A stretch of DNA of 64,000 bases from Trinickia dabaoshanensis (GCF_002879885.1 NZ_PNYA01000007.1:124001-188000), one strand, 5' to 3'; counted from the stretch's first letter, positions 42,546 through 51,938 are shown. Program-made: numbers and translations. Notes: generated by a model from the letters alone, not told the origin.

Positions 42546-43134
42546 CGAAGCGAGCCGCCGCCGGCGTGCACGAAACGCTCTCCGCGTGTGCGGCCTGGGC
42601 AGGCAGCACGGGCTGCGCAACGTCATGTTCGGGGGCCGGAATCGTCCGCGCCGCTCGCACGTTGCCCCTGAACCCCTTGGAGAACCACTCGTTCTCGAGG
42701 CCCGCGAAGTTTTCGCCATAGGCGTCGCTCATCGAGTATTCGGTGCTCGACCAATACCACGCGTTGTCCGAAAATTGACTCGGAATCGTTGCTGCGGCGA
42801 CGTCCCATTCCTGGCGCGACGGCAGATGAAAATCGTGATGCCCATCCTTCTCGTAGTCATGCGCCCATTTCGCGGCCGGATGCCGCTCGGGGGTCTTCAG
42901 GAGCGTTTCGGTGTTCTGTGCGCCGTTGAACGCGCTGGACGCGCCGATCGGTTCTTCCGTCGCCCGGCCCCAATTGAGTTCCACGCCTTCGTCCGTTGAA
43001 AACACGAGATGCTGGGCTCCGTGTTCGGTGTTACCCGGTAAAACGCCGGCATAAATGCCGCCTTGACCGGTCCAGTATTGCCCGGGTTCGGGCACGGGGG
43101 CGCGGGTCGGCGAGATGGCTTGAGTGACGTTCAT
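42541..43134 (-). CDS. DUF1566 (Lcl_C-like) domain protein, paralogue 4
   Basis: A 197-residue protein and the most divergent of the family here. It keeps QYWTGQGGIYAGVLPGNTEH, DGHHDFHLPSRQEWDVAAAT and AWYWSSTEYSMSDAYGENFA. It has a longer C-terminal tail of about 25 residues rich in Ala and Pro. The ATG at 43134 begins where the similarity begins. It lies 5 kb from the other paralogues, beyond the GGDEF-EAL and chemoreceptor genes. Function is unknown. Confidence 0.82.
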   Translation of the reverse strand: MNVTQAISPTRAPVPEPGQYWTGQGGIYAGVLPGNTEHGAQHLVFSTDEGVELNWGRATEEPIGASSAFNGAQNTETLLKTPERHPAAKWAHDYEKDGHHDFHLPSRQEWDVAAATIPSQFSDNAWYWSSTEYSMSDAYGENFAGLENEWFSKGFRGNVRAARTIPAPEHDVAQPVLPAQAAHAESVSCTPAAARFA

Positions 43135-43346
43135 GCGCTTGGCTCCATTTCCGTTGAGTGAGTCGGGCCGATTAGAGCGCGCATGGGCGCCGTATGGCCT
43201 GTTCCGGCTGCAAACTCGGACCAAAGAGGGCGTCCCTCGCACAAACGCATGGTCCCGGCGCGGCGCAAAGGCAAAAGCACGGTATCGTGTCGGCTTGTGC
43301 GTATTCGCGTTTCTCTTTTCGTTTTTCCTTTTTCGTTTTTCGTTTA

Positions 43347-44492
43347 GTGACCAACGACCCGACCTTTCCCGTCATCCATTGGACCGAGGATGGCGCGGCG
43401 CATAGCGCGCGCTGGCGTTCCGAAGCCGGCGTCGCGCCGCCCCGGCGCGTCGTGCTCGCGGATGACCGCATGAGCGCCGACGCGGCCTATCGTCAAGCCA
43501 GCGAAGGTGTCGCGCTCTTGTGGCGCGGCGACTTTCAAAACGCGCGGCAACTGTTGCAGGCCATGGCGCGCCGGATCGAGCGCAAGCGCCGCAAGCCGGC
43601 CGCGACGCCGCTCGATGCCTTCAACGCTCATCGGCAAGCGCAGGCGCAACGCGCGCGCACGCTCGGCATGGTGCTGATTGCCTTGGATGCCGACTATTCG
43701 ATCGCGCTGCGGCGCGCTCCCGACGTCAAGCAGGCTTGTATCGAAGCGTACGGCGAGCCGAACGGCCAAGGCGGCGAGCCGTCCGTGGTCTCGCTGCGCG
43801 AGTTGCTCGGCTTGATCGGCGCGCACGAATGGCGCAAGAAGGGCGTCGAAATCGCCGCGCTGGGCGCGCGGATTCATCCGTACTACGGCGTGTTTTCGCC
43901 GGTACGCGGCGAGTACGTCGAACTCGTCGCGCGCGCGCCGCTGCCGTCGACGTCGCTTGCGTTCGATATCGGCACGGGCACCGGCGTGCTCGCCGCGTTG
44001 CTCGCCAAGCGGGGCGTGGCGCGTATCGTGGCGACCGATGCGGATGCGCGCGCGCTCGCTTGCGCGCGCGAAAACATCGAGCGCCTGGGCATGACGGCGC
44101 AGGTTCAGGTTTGCGAGGCGGATCTCTTTCCGCCAGGACGCGCGCCGCTCGTCGTCTGCAACCCGCCGTGGCTGCCGGCGCGGCCGAGCTCGCCGATCGA
44201 GCGGGCCGTCTACGACCCGGATAGCCGCATGCTGCGCGGGTTTCTGGACGGGCTCGCCGCGCACCTCGAGCCGGGTGGGGAAGGATGGTTGATTTTGTCC
44301 GATTTCGCCGAGCATCTAGGCTTGCGCACTCGAGAAGCATTGCTGGCGATGATCGATTCGGCTGGGCTCAGGGTGATCGGCCGGGACGACATTCGGCCGG
44401 TTCACCCCAAGGCGGCGGATCCGGACGATCCGCTCCATCGCGCGCGGGTAGCCGAGGTGACGTCGCTGTGGCGGCTCGCGGCGAAGTCTTGA
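43347..44492 (+). CDS. Class I SAM-dependent methyltransferase, HemK-like N-methylase type
   Basis: A 381-residue methyltransferase. The SAM motif I is LAFDIGTGTGVLAALLA and motif IV is VCNPPWLP, as in HemK/PrmC-type enzymes that methylate a glutamine or a base. The N-terminal 170 residues are a helical domain with MARRIERKRRKPAATP. A GTG at 43347 is the likely start, since the upstream 35 bases are an odd T-rich tract and the conserved part begins thereafter. No strong ribosome site is present. The substrate is unknown. Confidence 0.82.
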   Translation: MTNDPTFPVIHWTEDGAAHSARWRSEAGVAPPRRVVLADDRMSADAAYRQASEGVALLWRGDFQNARQLLQAMARRIERKRRKPAATPLDAFNAHRQAQAQRARTLGMVLIALDADYSIALRRAPDVKQACIEAYGEPNGQGGEPSVVSLRELLGLIGAHEWRKKGVEIAALGARIHPYYGVFSPVRGEYVELVARAPLPSTSLAFDIGTGTGVLAALLAKRGVARIVATDADARALACARENIERLGMTAQVQVCEADLFPPGRAPLVVCNPPWLPARPSSPIERAVYDPDSRMLRGFLDGLAAHLEPGGEGWLILSDFAEHLGLRTREALLAMIDSAGLRVIGRDDIRPVHPKAADPDDPLHRARVAEVTSLWRLAAKS

Positions 44493-44512
44493 ACGAGGCG
44501 CCAAGAAACGAA

Positions 44513-44546
44513 CGAGCCTTGCGCACCAAGCGGTGCGCAAGGCTCG
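44513..44546. terminator. Bidirectional intrinsic hairpin
   Basis: A perfect 15-base stem: CGAGCCTTGCGCACC at 44513-44527 pairs with 44532-44546 around a 4-base loop. It lies between the converging methyltransferase gene and the gene at 44566 and can serve both. A T-run is not evident. Confidence 0.65.
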
Positions 44547-44565
44547 ATTCGATACACGCGACGCG

Positions 44566-44889
44566 TCAGCCGGGATAGGCTTCGTCGACTTTCAAGCCTG
44601 CCAGCTTGAAGATGACGCGCAGCGTCTGCGGGCGGATATCGCGTCTCGACGCGAGCGTCGTCAGAATGAAATCGACGACCTTGGCGTACTTGAGCAGGGT
44701 GAGCAGGGCCTCGAGTCCGGGATCGGAATCGCGCATCGACTCGGCCAGCCGCAACATTTCCACCGAAATGTCTCGGGCCATTTCGAGTTCGAGCTGCTGT
44801 TTTTCCGACCAGCCCGTGGGCGGCGTGAGGAGATTGGCGAGCATTGCTTGAAACTTCTGCTCCGCGTCTCCGTTGGGTATCGTAGCCAT
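44566..44889 (-). CDS. Conserved hypothetical protein
   Basis: A 107-residue soluble, helical, acidic protein (for example LANLLTPPTGWSEKQQLELE and RDIRPQTLRVIFKLAGLKVD). No motif allows a function. AAAGGACGA stands ahead of the ATG at 44889; earlier in-frame codons are not supported. It is divergent from the methyltransferase gene at 45228 and convergent with the one at 43347. Confidence 0.7.
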   Translation of the reverse strand: MATIPNGDAEQKFQAMLANLLTPPTGWSEKQQLELEMARDISVEMLRLAESMRDSDPGLEALLTLLKYAKVVDFILTTLASRRDIRPQTLRVIFKLAGLKVDEAYPG

Positions 44890-45227
44890 CGCTGTCGTCC
44901 TTTGTTCAACATGACCTGCTCGCCGAGGGCAGACAGGCCGGCCGCGCTCGGTGCCGCCATGCAACGTAACCGTTACGTTACGCGGGGGCGGCTCCCTGTT
45001 CGAGCGGCAGGCGCTGCGCTCTTCGCGGCCCTTGCCGTGCCGCGGCTCGCGCGGGAATTTGCGTCCCGCTTCGCCGGATCGGAAAAATGCGTCTGCGCGT
45101 CGACGCATAATCCGTTCCAGGCCGCTTTTGAGCGTCTCGCGCGCTTTTCGGTAAACTGACGCGATTGTTTTTGCGCTTCTGTAGGCTGTCGCACGCTCGC
45201 GGCGACTTGCATGAGCGCGGTGCCACT

Positions 45228-46064
45228 ATGTCGACCAAGACCTACGAAATTCGCCCCGACCAATCCGTCGAACTGCTCAAGGAACTCCATATCCTGACGC
45301 GCGACGGCAAGATGAACCAAGATAGCCGGCGCAAGCTCAAGCAGGTCTATCACCTGTTTCAGTTCATCGAGCCGCTGCTCGCGCGCGCGTTGCAAGCACG
45401 CGGCGCCGTCACCCTCGTCGACCATGGCGCGGGCAAGTCCTACCTTGGTTTTATTCTCTACGATCTTTTTTTCAAGTCCCTGCCGCCCGGAACGGGCTCG
45501 CGCATTTATGGCATCGAGACGCGTGCGGAACTGGTCGCGAAATCGACGGAGCTTGCCAAGCGCCTGGGGTTCGAGGGGATGTCGTTTTTGAACGTGTCGG
45601 TGGCCGATTCGATCGAATCATCGGGACTGCCGGAGACGATCGACGTCGTGACCGCGCTGCATGCCTGCGATACGGCGACCGACGACGCCATTCGCTTCGC
45701 CTTGCAAAAGCGCGCGACCGACATCGTGCTCGTGCCATGTTGCCAAGCGGAAGTGGCAGGGGTGCTCCGGCGCAACAAGGGCAAATCGCTAGCGAGCGCG
45801 CTCTCCGAAATTTACCGCCATCCGCTGCATACGCGTGAATTCGGCAGCCAGATCACGAACGTGCTGCGTTGCCTGCAACTCGAGGCGCATGGCTATCAGG
45901 TGTCGGTCACGGAACTCGTCGGATGGGAGCATTCGATGAAGAACGAACTCATCATCGCTCAGTACAAGGATTTGCCTCGCCGGCGGCCGTCCGAGCGTTT
46001 GAACGAAGTGCTCGATACGTTCGGCCTCGATTCGCTGCGGGAGCGGTTTTTTACGCCGGCTTAA
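45228..46064 (+). CDS. Methyltransferase-domain protein (Methyltransf_32-like)
   Basis: A 278-residue protein with a SAM-binding Rossmann domain: TLVDHGAGKSYLGFILYDLF as motif I, and VTALHACDTATDDAIRFAL and LVPCCQAEV further on. This is like METTL25/Trm-type relatives in PF13679, which often have unknown substrates. The ATG at 45228 begins the conserved N-terminus. Its stop overlaps the end of the converging DUF1415 gene by four bases. Confidence 0.8.
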   Translation: MSTKTYEIRPDQSVELLKELHILTRDGKMNQDSRRKLKQVYHLFQFIEPLLARALQARGAVTLVDHGAGKSYLGFILYDLFFKSLPPGTGSRIYGIETRAELVAKSTELAKRLGFEGMSFLNVSVADSIESSGLPETIDVVTALHACDTATDDAIRFALQKRATDIVLVPCCQAEVAGVLRRNKGKSLASALSEIYRHPLHTREFGSQITNVLRCLQLEAHGYQVSVTELVGWEHSMKNELIIAQYKDLPRRRPSERLNEVLDTFGLDSLRERFFTPA

Positions 46065-46657
46065 TCGGACGAGGGCGGCGTGTCGTCGCTCGGCGGCGTA
46101 TCCATCCATTGGTGCCAGCCTTCGTGTCCGAGGCGGCGCATCGTCTCTTGATTGCGCTCGTAGATGTCGGCGGCGTCGGGGAACGCTTGCGCTGCCCGCT
46201 CGACGCTCGCCTCGCGCAGCAAGTGCAAAATCGGGTAGGGCGCCCGGTTCGTATAGTTTTCGATGTCCTCGGGCTGCGTGCCCTCGAACCGATAGTGCGG
46301 ATGAAAGCTCGCGATCTGCAGTTCGCCGTCGAGCCGCAGTTGTCCGAGCAGACGTTCCGCGAAAAATAGCGCGTCGTTGAATTCCAGAAAATCGGCGAAC
46401 GCGCGAGGAAAAACGAGCAGCGTCGTGTCCACGCTTTCCGGATCGGCCTCGGCCAACGCTTTTAGCTCGGTCTCCAAGACGGTCAGCATCCCTTCCGGAT
46501 CGCATGCTTCGCTCACCACGTAGCGGATCTGCCGTTTCGTGTGGACCCCCTTCGCAAACGGGCACAAATTCAACCCGATGACCGCGCGCACGAGCCAATG
46601 CCGCGTGGCGGCCAGCACGTCGTCGGCGGTGGGCGCATGAAAGGTGGGCATCGACAT
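46061..46657 (-). CDS. DUF1415 family protein
   Basis: A 198-residue DUF1415 protein. The opening is TRHWLVRAVIGLNLCPFAKG with a Cys, then VHTKRQIRYVVSEA and TTLLVFPRAFADFLEFN, ending HEGWHQWMD. The function is unestablished. The ATG at 46657 and another at 46651 are both possible. It converges with the methyltransferase gene with a four-base overlap and is oriented the same way as the TetR gene just upstream of it. Confidence 0.85.
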   Translation of the reverse strand: MSMPTFHAPTADDVLAATRHWLVRAVIGLNLCPFAKGVHTKRQIRYVVSEACDPEGMLTVLETELKALAEADPESVDTTLLVFPRAFADFLEFNDALFFAERLLGQLRLDGELQIASFHPHYRFEGTQPEDIENYTNRAPYPILHLLREASVERAAQAFPDAADIYERNQETMRRLGHEGWHQWMDTPPSDDTPPSSD

Positions 46658-46697
46658 GTCGGTTTCGGTGTGGAGGGAGGGCGCGAGAGGCGGCATT

Positions 46698-47360
46698 TTA
46701 CGCGCCGGCGCGCCCCGCGCATGCCGCGGCGACGAGTTGGGCAGCCACGCGCGGCGCCACGGCGATCGGCCCGCATCCGGGGCCGAACGTTTGACTTGCC
46801 GTGTAGACGCCTTCGATCAACAGCGCGAGCGCATCGGCGAGCTCGGCGGGATCGTCGGCGCCCGCGGCCGTCGTCAGTTCGGTGAGCCGTTCGATCAAAC
46901 GGGCCTTGTTACGCGCGACGATTTCCCGTGCGGGGTGACTCGGGTCGGCGAATTCGGCGGCGACGTTCACGAACGGACAACCGCGATAACCTTCGCGCGA
47001 CGCGCGCCACGTCAGGTCCTCGAAGTACTGGGCGATTTGCCGCACCGGCTGGCCCGGATGCATGCCGATGCTTTTGTCGAAATGCCCGAAAAAGCACTCG
47101 TCCGCTTGTTCCAGATAGGCCGCGACGAGTTCGTCTTTCGACGCGAACTGCCGGTACAGGCTCATCTTGTTGACGCCGGCGCGCTCGACGACGGCATCGA
47201 CGCCCACCGCGCGCACCCCTTCCTGATAGAAGAGCTCGCTGGCCGCACGCAGCAGCAGTTGCTGCGCCGTGGCGCCGTCGGTATGGGGCCGAGTGCGGCC
47301 GGCAGCCGTTTTGGCCACCGACGCGCGCGGGCGGGAAACCTCGGCGTGTGTGTCTTTCAT
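46698..47360 (-). CDS. TetR-family transcriptional repressor
   Basis: A 220-residue TetR regulator. The HTH is AASELFYQEGVRAVGVDAVV followed by ERAGVNKMSLYRQFASKDEL. The C-terminal ligand domain includes a conserved CPFVNVAAEF stretch. It is divergent from the MFS gene at 47607. A perfect 16-base palindrome lies in the divergent region, inside the MFS promoter. The start at 47360 is the first in-frame ATG beyond the unstructured N-terminus; an N-terminal stretch of about 25 residues precedes the HTH. Confidence 0.88.
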   Translation of the reverse strand: MKDTHAEVSRPRASVAKTAAGRTRPHTDGATAQQLLLRAASELFYQEGVRAVGVDAVVERAGVNKMSLYRQFASKDELVAAYLEQADECFFGHFDKSIGMHPGQPVRQIAQYFEDLTWRASREGYRGCPFVNVAAEFADPSHPAREIVARNKARLIERLTELTTAAGADDPAELADALALLIEGVYTASQTFGPGCGPIAVAPRVAAQLVAAACAGRAGA

Positions 47361-47437
47361 TGAGAACCATCCGGATTTGGAGCGACCGCGATTGTCGCGC
47401 GAGCCGCTCGATCGTGCATCACTACGAATTGACCTGC

Positions 47438-47466
47438 TTGACATGTTACCGATCGGTAACTACGAT
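47438..47466 (+). promoter_or_regulatory. MFS promoter with TetR operator in its spacer
   Basis: TTGACA at 47438-47443 and TACGAT at 47461-47466 are 17 bases apart. The spacer is filled by the perfect palindrome GTTACCGATCGGTAAC at 47445-47460. A repressor bound there would block RNA polymerase completely. The repressor is most likely the divergent TetR protein. Confidence 0.78.
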
Positions 47467-47606
47467 GGCAACTCGCAGTTGTGACAGGTCTGTAACAAAG
47501 CGATCGAATGGCCCGGCCGGAAGGAGGCGGGCGCTTCGAAAGCAGCAAGCTAACCCATGCGCAATGCCGGCCGACAGGGGTGCCGGGCGCATCGACGGGA
47601 GTCCCG

Positions 47607-48902
47607 ATGAACTGGATTGCAACAAGAATGAACGGGCGCGCGCATTACGGCTGGGTGGTGGCGGCCGTCGTCTTCCTCGTGCTGCTGGCCGCCGCGGGCA
47701 CCCGCGCGACACCGAGCGTGATGATGGTGCCGCTCGAGCATCAATTCGGCTGGAGCCGCGCTACGATATCGCTCGCCATTTCGGTGAACATCGCACTGTA
47801 CGGACTCACCGGTCCGTTCGCCGCCGCATCGATGCAGCGTTTCGGCGTGCGGCCGACGCTGATGACCGCGCTAGTGGTGATGGCGGGCGGCGTAGGCCTA
47901 TCGTCGATGATGACGGCGCCCTGGCAGATGATCCTGATTTGGGGCGTTATGGTCGGCGGTGCGACGGGCGTCGCGGCGCTGACGCTCTCGGCCACCGTGG
48001 TCAACCGCTGGTTCGTGGAGCGCCGCGGGTTGGTGATGGGCGTGCTGACGGCCAGCTCCGCCACGGGGCAACTCGTATTCTTGCCGATGCTCGCGGCGGT
48101 GGCCGAGCATCACGGCTGGCGGCCGGTGGTGATGATCGTGGCGATCGTTGCCGCGCTCGTGTTGCCGCTCGTCGCGTTCTTGCTGCCCGAACGTCCGTCG
48201 AGCGTCGGTTTGCGTCCTTACGGCGAGCCGCACGATGCGCCGCGCGTGGACGGCCAGTCGGCGCAAAACCCGCTCGCGATCGCGTTCGGTACGCTCGCAT
48301 CCGCCAGCAAGTCGCGCGATTTCTGGCTGCTCTTTTTCAGCTTTTTCATCTGCGGCGCAAGCACGAACGGCTATATCGGCACGCACTTGATCGCGATGTG
48401 CGGCGATTATGGGCTGAGCGAAGTGCAGGGCGCTTCGCTGCTCGCCGCCATGGGCATCTTCGATTTGTTCGGCACGACGCTCTCCGGTTGGCTCTCGGAT
48501 CGCTTCAATAGCCGCGTGTTGCTGTTTTGGTATTACGGATTGCGCGGACTTTCTTTGATTTATCTTCCGCACGCGTTCGGCATCGACTTTTTCGGGTTGC
48601 CGATATTCGCCATGTTCTACGGGCTCGATTGGATCGCCACCGTGCCGCCGACGGTGCGCCTCACCACCGATGCGTTCGGCAAGGATTCGGCGCCGGTCGT
48701 ATTCGGCTGGGTGGTGGCGGGGCATCAACTCGGGGCGGCATTCGCCGCGTATGGCGCGGGTTTGCTGCGTTCGAGCCTCGGCACCTACACGGTGGCCTCG
48801 ATGATCTCGGGCGGGCTCTGTCTGATCGCCTCGATCCTCGTGCTGCGCATCCATCGCAGCGGCGCGGCGCGCCCGGCCACGGCCGCGGCGACGGCGGCTT
48901 GA
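47607..48902 (+). CDS. MFS transporter, monocarboxylate/OFA-like
   Basis: A 431-residue, 12-helix major-facilitator protein. The N-terminal GWVVAAVVFLVLLAAAGTRA and EHQFGWSRATISLAISVNIA match the monocarboxylate/oxalate-formate antiporter-like group. GGGAG six bases ahead supports the ATG at 47607. It is divergent from the TetR gene and lies under the promoter-operator at 47438-47466. Substrate unknown; a small organic acid or an inducer of TetR is likely. Confidence 0.87.
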   Translation: MNWIATRMNGRAHYGWVVAAVVFLVLLAAAGTRATPSVMMVPLEHQFGWSRATISLAISVNIALYGLTGPFAAASMQRFGVRPTLMTALVVMAGGVGLSSMMTAPWQMILIWGVMVGGATGVAALTLSATVVNRWFVERRGLVMGVLTASSATGQLVFLPMLAAVAEHHGWRPVVMIVAIVAALVLPLVAFLLPERPSSVGLRPYGEPHDAPRVDGQSAQNPLAIAFGTLASASKSRDFWLLFFSFFICGASTNGYIGTHLIAMCGDYGLSEVQGASLLAAMGIFDLFGTTLSGWLSDRFNSRVLLFWYYGLRGLSLIYLPHAFGIDFFGLPIFAMFYGLDWIATVPPTVRLTTDAFGKDSAPVVFGWVVAGHQLGAAFAAYGAGLLRSSLGTYTVASMISGGLCLIASILVLRIHRSGAARPATAAATAA

Positions 48903-48950
48903 CTGCCTCGGCGCAACGGGCGGCGGCTTGCTTGCGCTAGGGCATCGCGC

Positions 48951-50435
48951 TCAGGGTGCGTCGCGTAGCGCCGATAGCGGCGTCGCGACGTGCTCGAGCG
49001 GTTTTCGCTCCGCGTCGACACCCCAGAGGGCGGCAATGACGGCGGCGCCCAGCATCAAGGCCGATCCCACCAAATAGCCTTCGAAGACGGCACCGCGCTG
49101 GTGCGTGTCGATGAGCCGGCCGAAAAAGGCGGGGCCGGCGATACCGCCGAGCGCCGTGCCGAACGCATAGAACACGGCGATGGCGAGCGCGCGGATCTCC
49201 AGCGGGAACGATTCGCTCACCGTGAGGTAGGCGGAACTTGCCGCCGCCGACGCGAAAAAGAAGATCACCATCCACGCGATGGTCTGCGCTCGAACGGTCA
49301 GCAAACCGCGCGCGAAGAGATATCCGCTGCCGATTAGCAGCAGGCCCGATAACGCATAGGTGAAGGCGATCATGACGCGCCGGCCGATGGCGTCGAACGC
49401 ATGGCCCAGCACGATCGGGCCGAGAAAATTGCCGAGGGCGAACGGCAGCAGATACCAGCCTACCTCGCCGCCGGGGACACCGTAGAAATCGGTGAGCACG
49501 AGTGCGTAGGTGAAGAAAATGGCGTTATAGAAGAATGCTTGCGCCGTCATGAGCGCGAGGCCGACGAGCGAGCGCCGCCGGTGCGTGACGAAGAGCGCTT
49601 CGAATACTTCGGCGAACGGCGTGCTATCGCGCCGGGCGAACCGCAGAATACGCAATTCATCGGAGAGGGGCCGGCGGCCGAGGCGGCGAAAGCGCGCTTC
49701 GATTTGTTCGACGACGTTTTTAGCTTGTTCCGGCTGATTGTGCGTGAGCAGCCAGCGGGGGCTTTCGGGTATCCACACGCGCATGAAAACGATCACGAGT
49801 GCGAGCGCGGCGCCGATGAAAAAGCAGGCGCGCCAGCCCCAGTCACCCGGCAGCAGCCGCGGATCGAGCAGCACCAGCGAGCCGCCGGCCCCGAGCGCCG
49901 CGCCCACCCAGAACGTGCCGTTGATCCCGAGGTCGGTCCAGCCGCGCACGCGTGCGGGCGTAAATTCTTGAATCGTCGAATTGATCGCCGCATACTCGCC
50001 GCCGATTCCGGCGCCCGTCAGAAAGCGCAACGCCGCGAAGCTCGCGAAATCCCACGACATGGCCGTGGCGGCGGTGGCGACGAGATACAGGCCCAGCGTC
50101 GCGAAGAACAGCTTGCGCCGGCCGAGGCGGTCGGTGAGCCAGCCGAAGCCGAGGGCGCCGAGTACGGCGCCGGCGATGTAACTGCTACCGGCCAGGCCGA
50201 TGTCGGCATCGCTCATATGCAACACCGGGCTCGCTTTGAGTGCTCCCGCCACGGCGCCGGCCAACGTCACCTCGAGTCCATCGAGCAGCCAGGTGACGCC
50301 GAGCGCGACGACGATTAAGGTATGAAAGCGTCCCCACGGCAGGCGGTCGAGCCGCGAGGGTAGGTCGGTTTCGAACACGTGGGCGCGCGAGGCGGGGATA
50401 GGGGCGGGAATAGGCGCCGCGGTCTCCAGGCTCAT
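48951..50435 (-). CDS. MFS transporter of the sugar/aromatic-acid porter type
   Basis: A 494-residue protein with 12 hydrophobic helices. The marks are LDGLEVTLAGAVAGALKA in helix 1, FGWLTDRLGRRKLFFATLGL as motif A, and GAGIGGEYAAINSTIQEFTP; WIPESPRWLL is the PESPR motif of sugar-porter relatives. An AGGAG lies 11 bases ahead of the ATG at 50435. It is convergent with the MFS gene at 47607 and divergent from the Hsp70-like gene. The substrate cannot be assigned. Confidence 0.88.
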   Translation of the reverse strand: MSLETAAPIPAPIPASRAHVFETDLPSRLDRLPWGRFHTLIVVALGVTWLLDGLEVTLAGAVAGALKASPVLHMSDADIGLAGSSYIAGAVLGALGFGWLTDRLGRRKLFFATLGLYLVATAATAMSWDFASFAALRFLTGAGIGGEYAAINSTIQEFTPARVRGWTDLGINGTFWVGAALGAGGSLVLLDPRLLPGDWGWRACFFIGAALALVIVFMRVWIPESPRWLLTHNQPEQAKNVVEQIEARFRRLGRRPLSDELRILRFARRDSTPFAEVFEALFVTHRRRSLVGLALMTAQAFFYNAIFFTYALVLTDFYGVPGGEVGWYLLPFALGNFLGPIVLGHAFDAIGRRVMIAFTYALSGLLLIGSGYLFARGLLTVRAQTIAWMVIFFFASAAASSAYLTVSESFPLEIRALAIAVFYAFGTALGGIAGPAFFGRLIDTHQRGAVFEGYLVGSALMLGAAVIAALWGVDAERKPLEHVATPLSALRDAP

Positions 50436-50615
50436 GGGAGCATTCTCCTGATGGATGCGGTGACGGCCCGGCCGCATAGGCGGCGAGGTGCCGCCGGCGT
50501 GGGTCGCACAACGCGTGCCCGAGGGAAATGCGTTCGATCGAGTGGCGCACGGATTGCTCGCATGCACAGTTCGTGTTAAAAAGCGCTCCCTTCTGTTCGC
50601 ATAAAGCGAGTTGCG

Positions 50616-51875
50616 ATGCAAGCGATGCCCTATTGTGCGATCGACTTCGGTACGTCCAACTCCGCCGTGGCTTTGCCGCGCGGCGAGACGATGATGCTCG
50701 CGCCCGTCGAGGGCGCGCATACGACGTTGCCCACAGCCGTCTTTTTCAATACCGACGAGCATAGCCGCTCGTACGGCCGCGCCGCGCTGGCGGAGTACAT
50801 CGACGGCTTCGACGGCCGCCTGATGCGCTCGCTCAAGAGCATCCTCGGTTCGTCGCTGGCCGATACGATGACCGATCTCGGCGACGGCAGCGCCATCAAG
50901 TACACCGAGATCATTGCTATCTTCGTCGCATTCTTGAAGCGGCAGGCCGAAGCGTGCGCCGGCGTGTCAATCGAGCGAGCCGTACTGGGGCGCCCGGTAT
51001 TCTTCGTCGACGACGATCCGCGCGCCGATCGATTGGCCCAGGATCAACTCGAAACCGCTGCGCGTTCGGCCGGTTTGAAAGAGATTCACTTTCAGTACGA
51101 GCCGATCGCCGCCGCGTTCGATTACGAATCGCGCTTGAAAGACGAAGCGCTCGTGCTCGTGGCCGACATCGGCGGTGGTACTTCCGACTTTTCGCTCGTA
51201 CGCGTGGGGCCGCAGCGGATGGGCCGGATCGATCGAAAGGACGATGTCCTCGCGCATCACGGCGTGCACGTGGCGGGGACCGACTTCGACCGGCGCGTCG
51301 AGCTCGAGACCATTCTGCCCGAGCTCGGCTACCGATCGCTCGACCCGGAAGGCCGGGAAGTGCCGAACCGCGTCTACTTCGATCTCGCCACCTGGCACCT
51401 CATCAATACGATCTATTCGGGCAAGCGTGTGGGCGAGCTCGCCTTGATGCGGCATTTGTATCGCGACGTGCGGCATCACGAGCGGCTGATGCGCGTCGTG
51501 GAGCGCCGCCTCGGGCATTCGCTCGCGGCGCGTGCCGAAGAGGCGAAGATCGGCGTGGCGGCGGGCGGCGAAACGTCGATCGATCTGGACGATCTCGAGG
51601 CCGACTTGAGGATCGCATTCGACGAGGCTCAGCTAATCGAAGCGGGAACGGAAGAAGTGCATCGCATCGCCCAGGCGGCGCGGGAAACGGCGAAAGCCGC
51701 AGGGGTATCGCTCGGCGACGTGGACGCGCTTTACTTCACGGGCGGCACCACGGGCCTGCATTTTTTGACGAACGCGCTATGCGCGGCGTTTCCCGACGCC
51801 AAAGCCGTGTTCGGCGATCGGCTCGCGAGCGTGGCGGCGGGGCTCGGCATTCACGCGCAGCGCATTTTTGCCTAA
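50616..51875 (+). CDS. Hsp70-family ATPase, YegD-like
   Basis: A 419-residue actin-fold ATPase. It has CAIDFGTSNSAVALP as phosphate 1, VLVADIGGGTSDFSLVRVG as phosphate 2 and VDALYFTGGTTGLHFL near the C-terminus, as in E. coli YegD. It lacks the substrate-binding domain of DnaK, so it is not a classic chaperone. An ATG at 50616 and one at 50625 are possible. A terminator follows at 51911. Its physiological role is not established. Confidence 0.9.
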   Translation: MQAMPYCAIDFGTSNSAVALPRGETMMLAPVEGAHTTLPTAVFFNTDEHSRSYGRAALAEYIDGFDGRLMRSLKSILGSSLADTMTDLGDGSAIKYTEIIAIFVAFLKRQAEACAGVSIERAVLGRPVFFVDDDPRADRLAQDQLETAARSAGLKEIHFQYEPIAAAFDYESRLKDEALVLVADIGGGTSDFSLVRVGPQRMGRIDRKDDVLAHHGVHVAGTDFDRRVELETILPELGYRSLDPEGREVPNRVYFDLATWHLINTIYSGKRVGELALMRHLYRDVRHHERLMRVVERRLGHSLAARAEEAKIGVAAGGETSIDLDDLEADLRIAFDEAQLIEAGTEEVHRIAQAARETAKAAGVSLGDVDALYFTGGTTGLHFLTNALCAAFPDAKAVFGDRLASVAAGLGIHAQRIFA

Positions 51876-51910
51876 CTCGCCTAACGCGTACCGTCGATTC
51901 GACACAAAGC

Positions 51911-51938
51911 AAAAACCCCGCGATTGGCGGGGTTTTTT
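51911..51938 (+). terminator. Rho-independent terminator after the Hsp70-like gene
   Basis: CCCCGC pairs with GCGGGG around a GATTG loop, preceded by five A and followed by six T at 51933-51938. It can act on both strands, so it may also serve the cold-shock gene on the minus strand. Confidence 0.88.
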
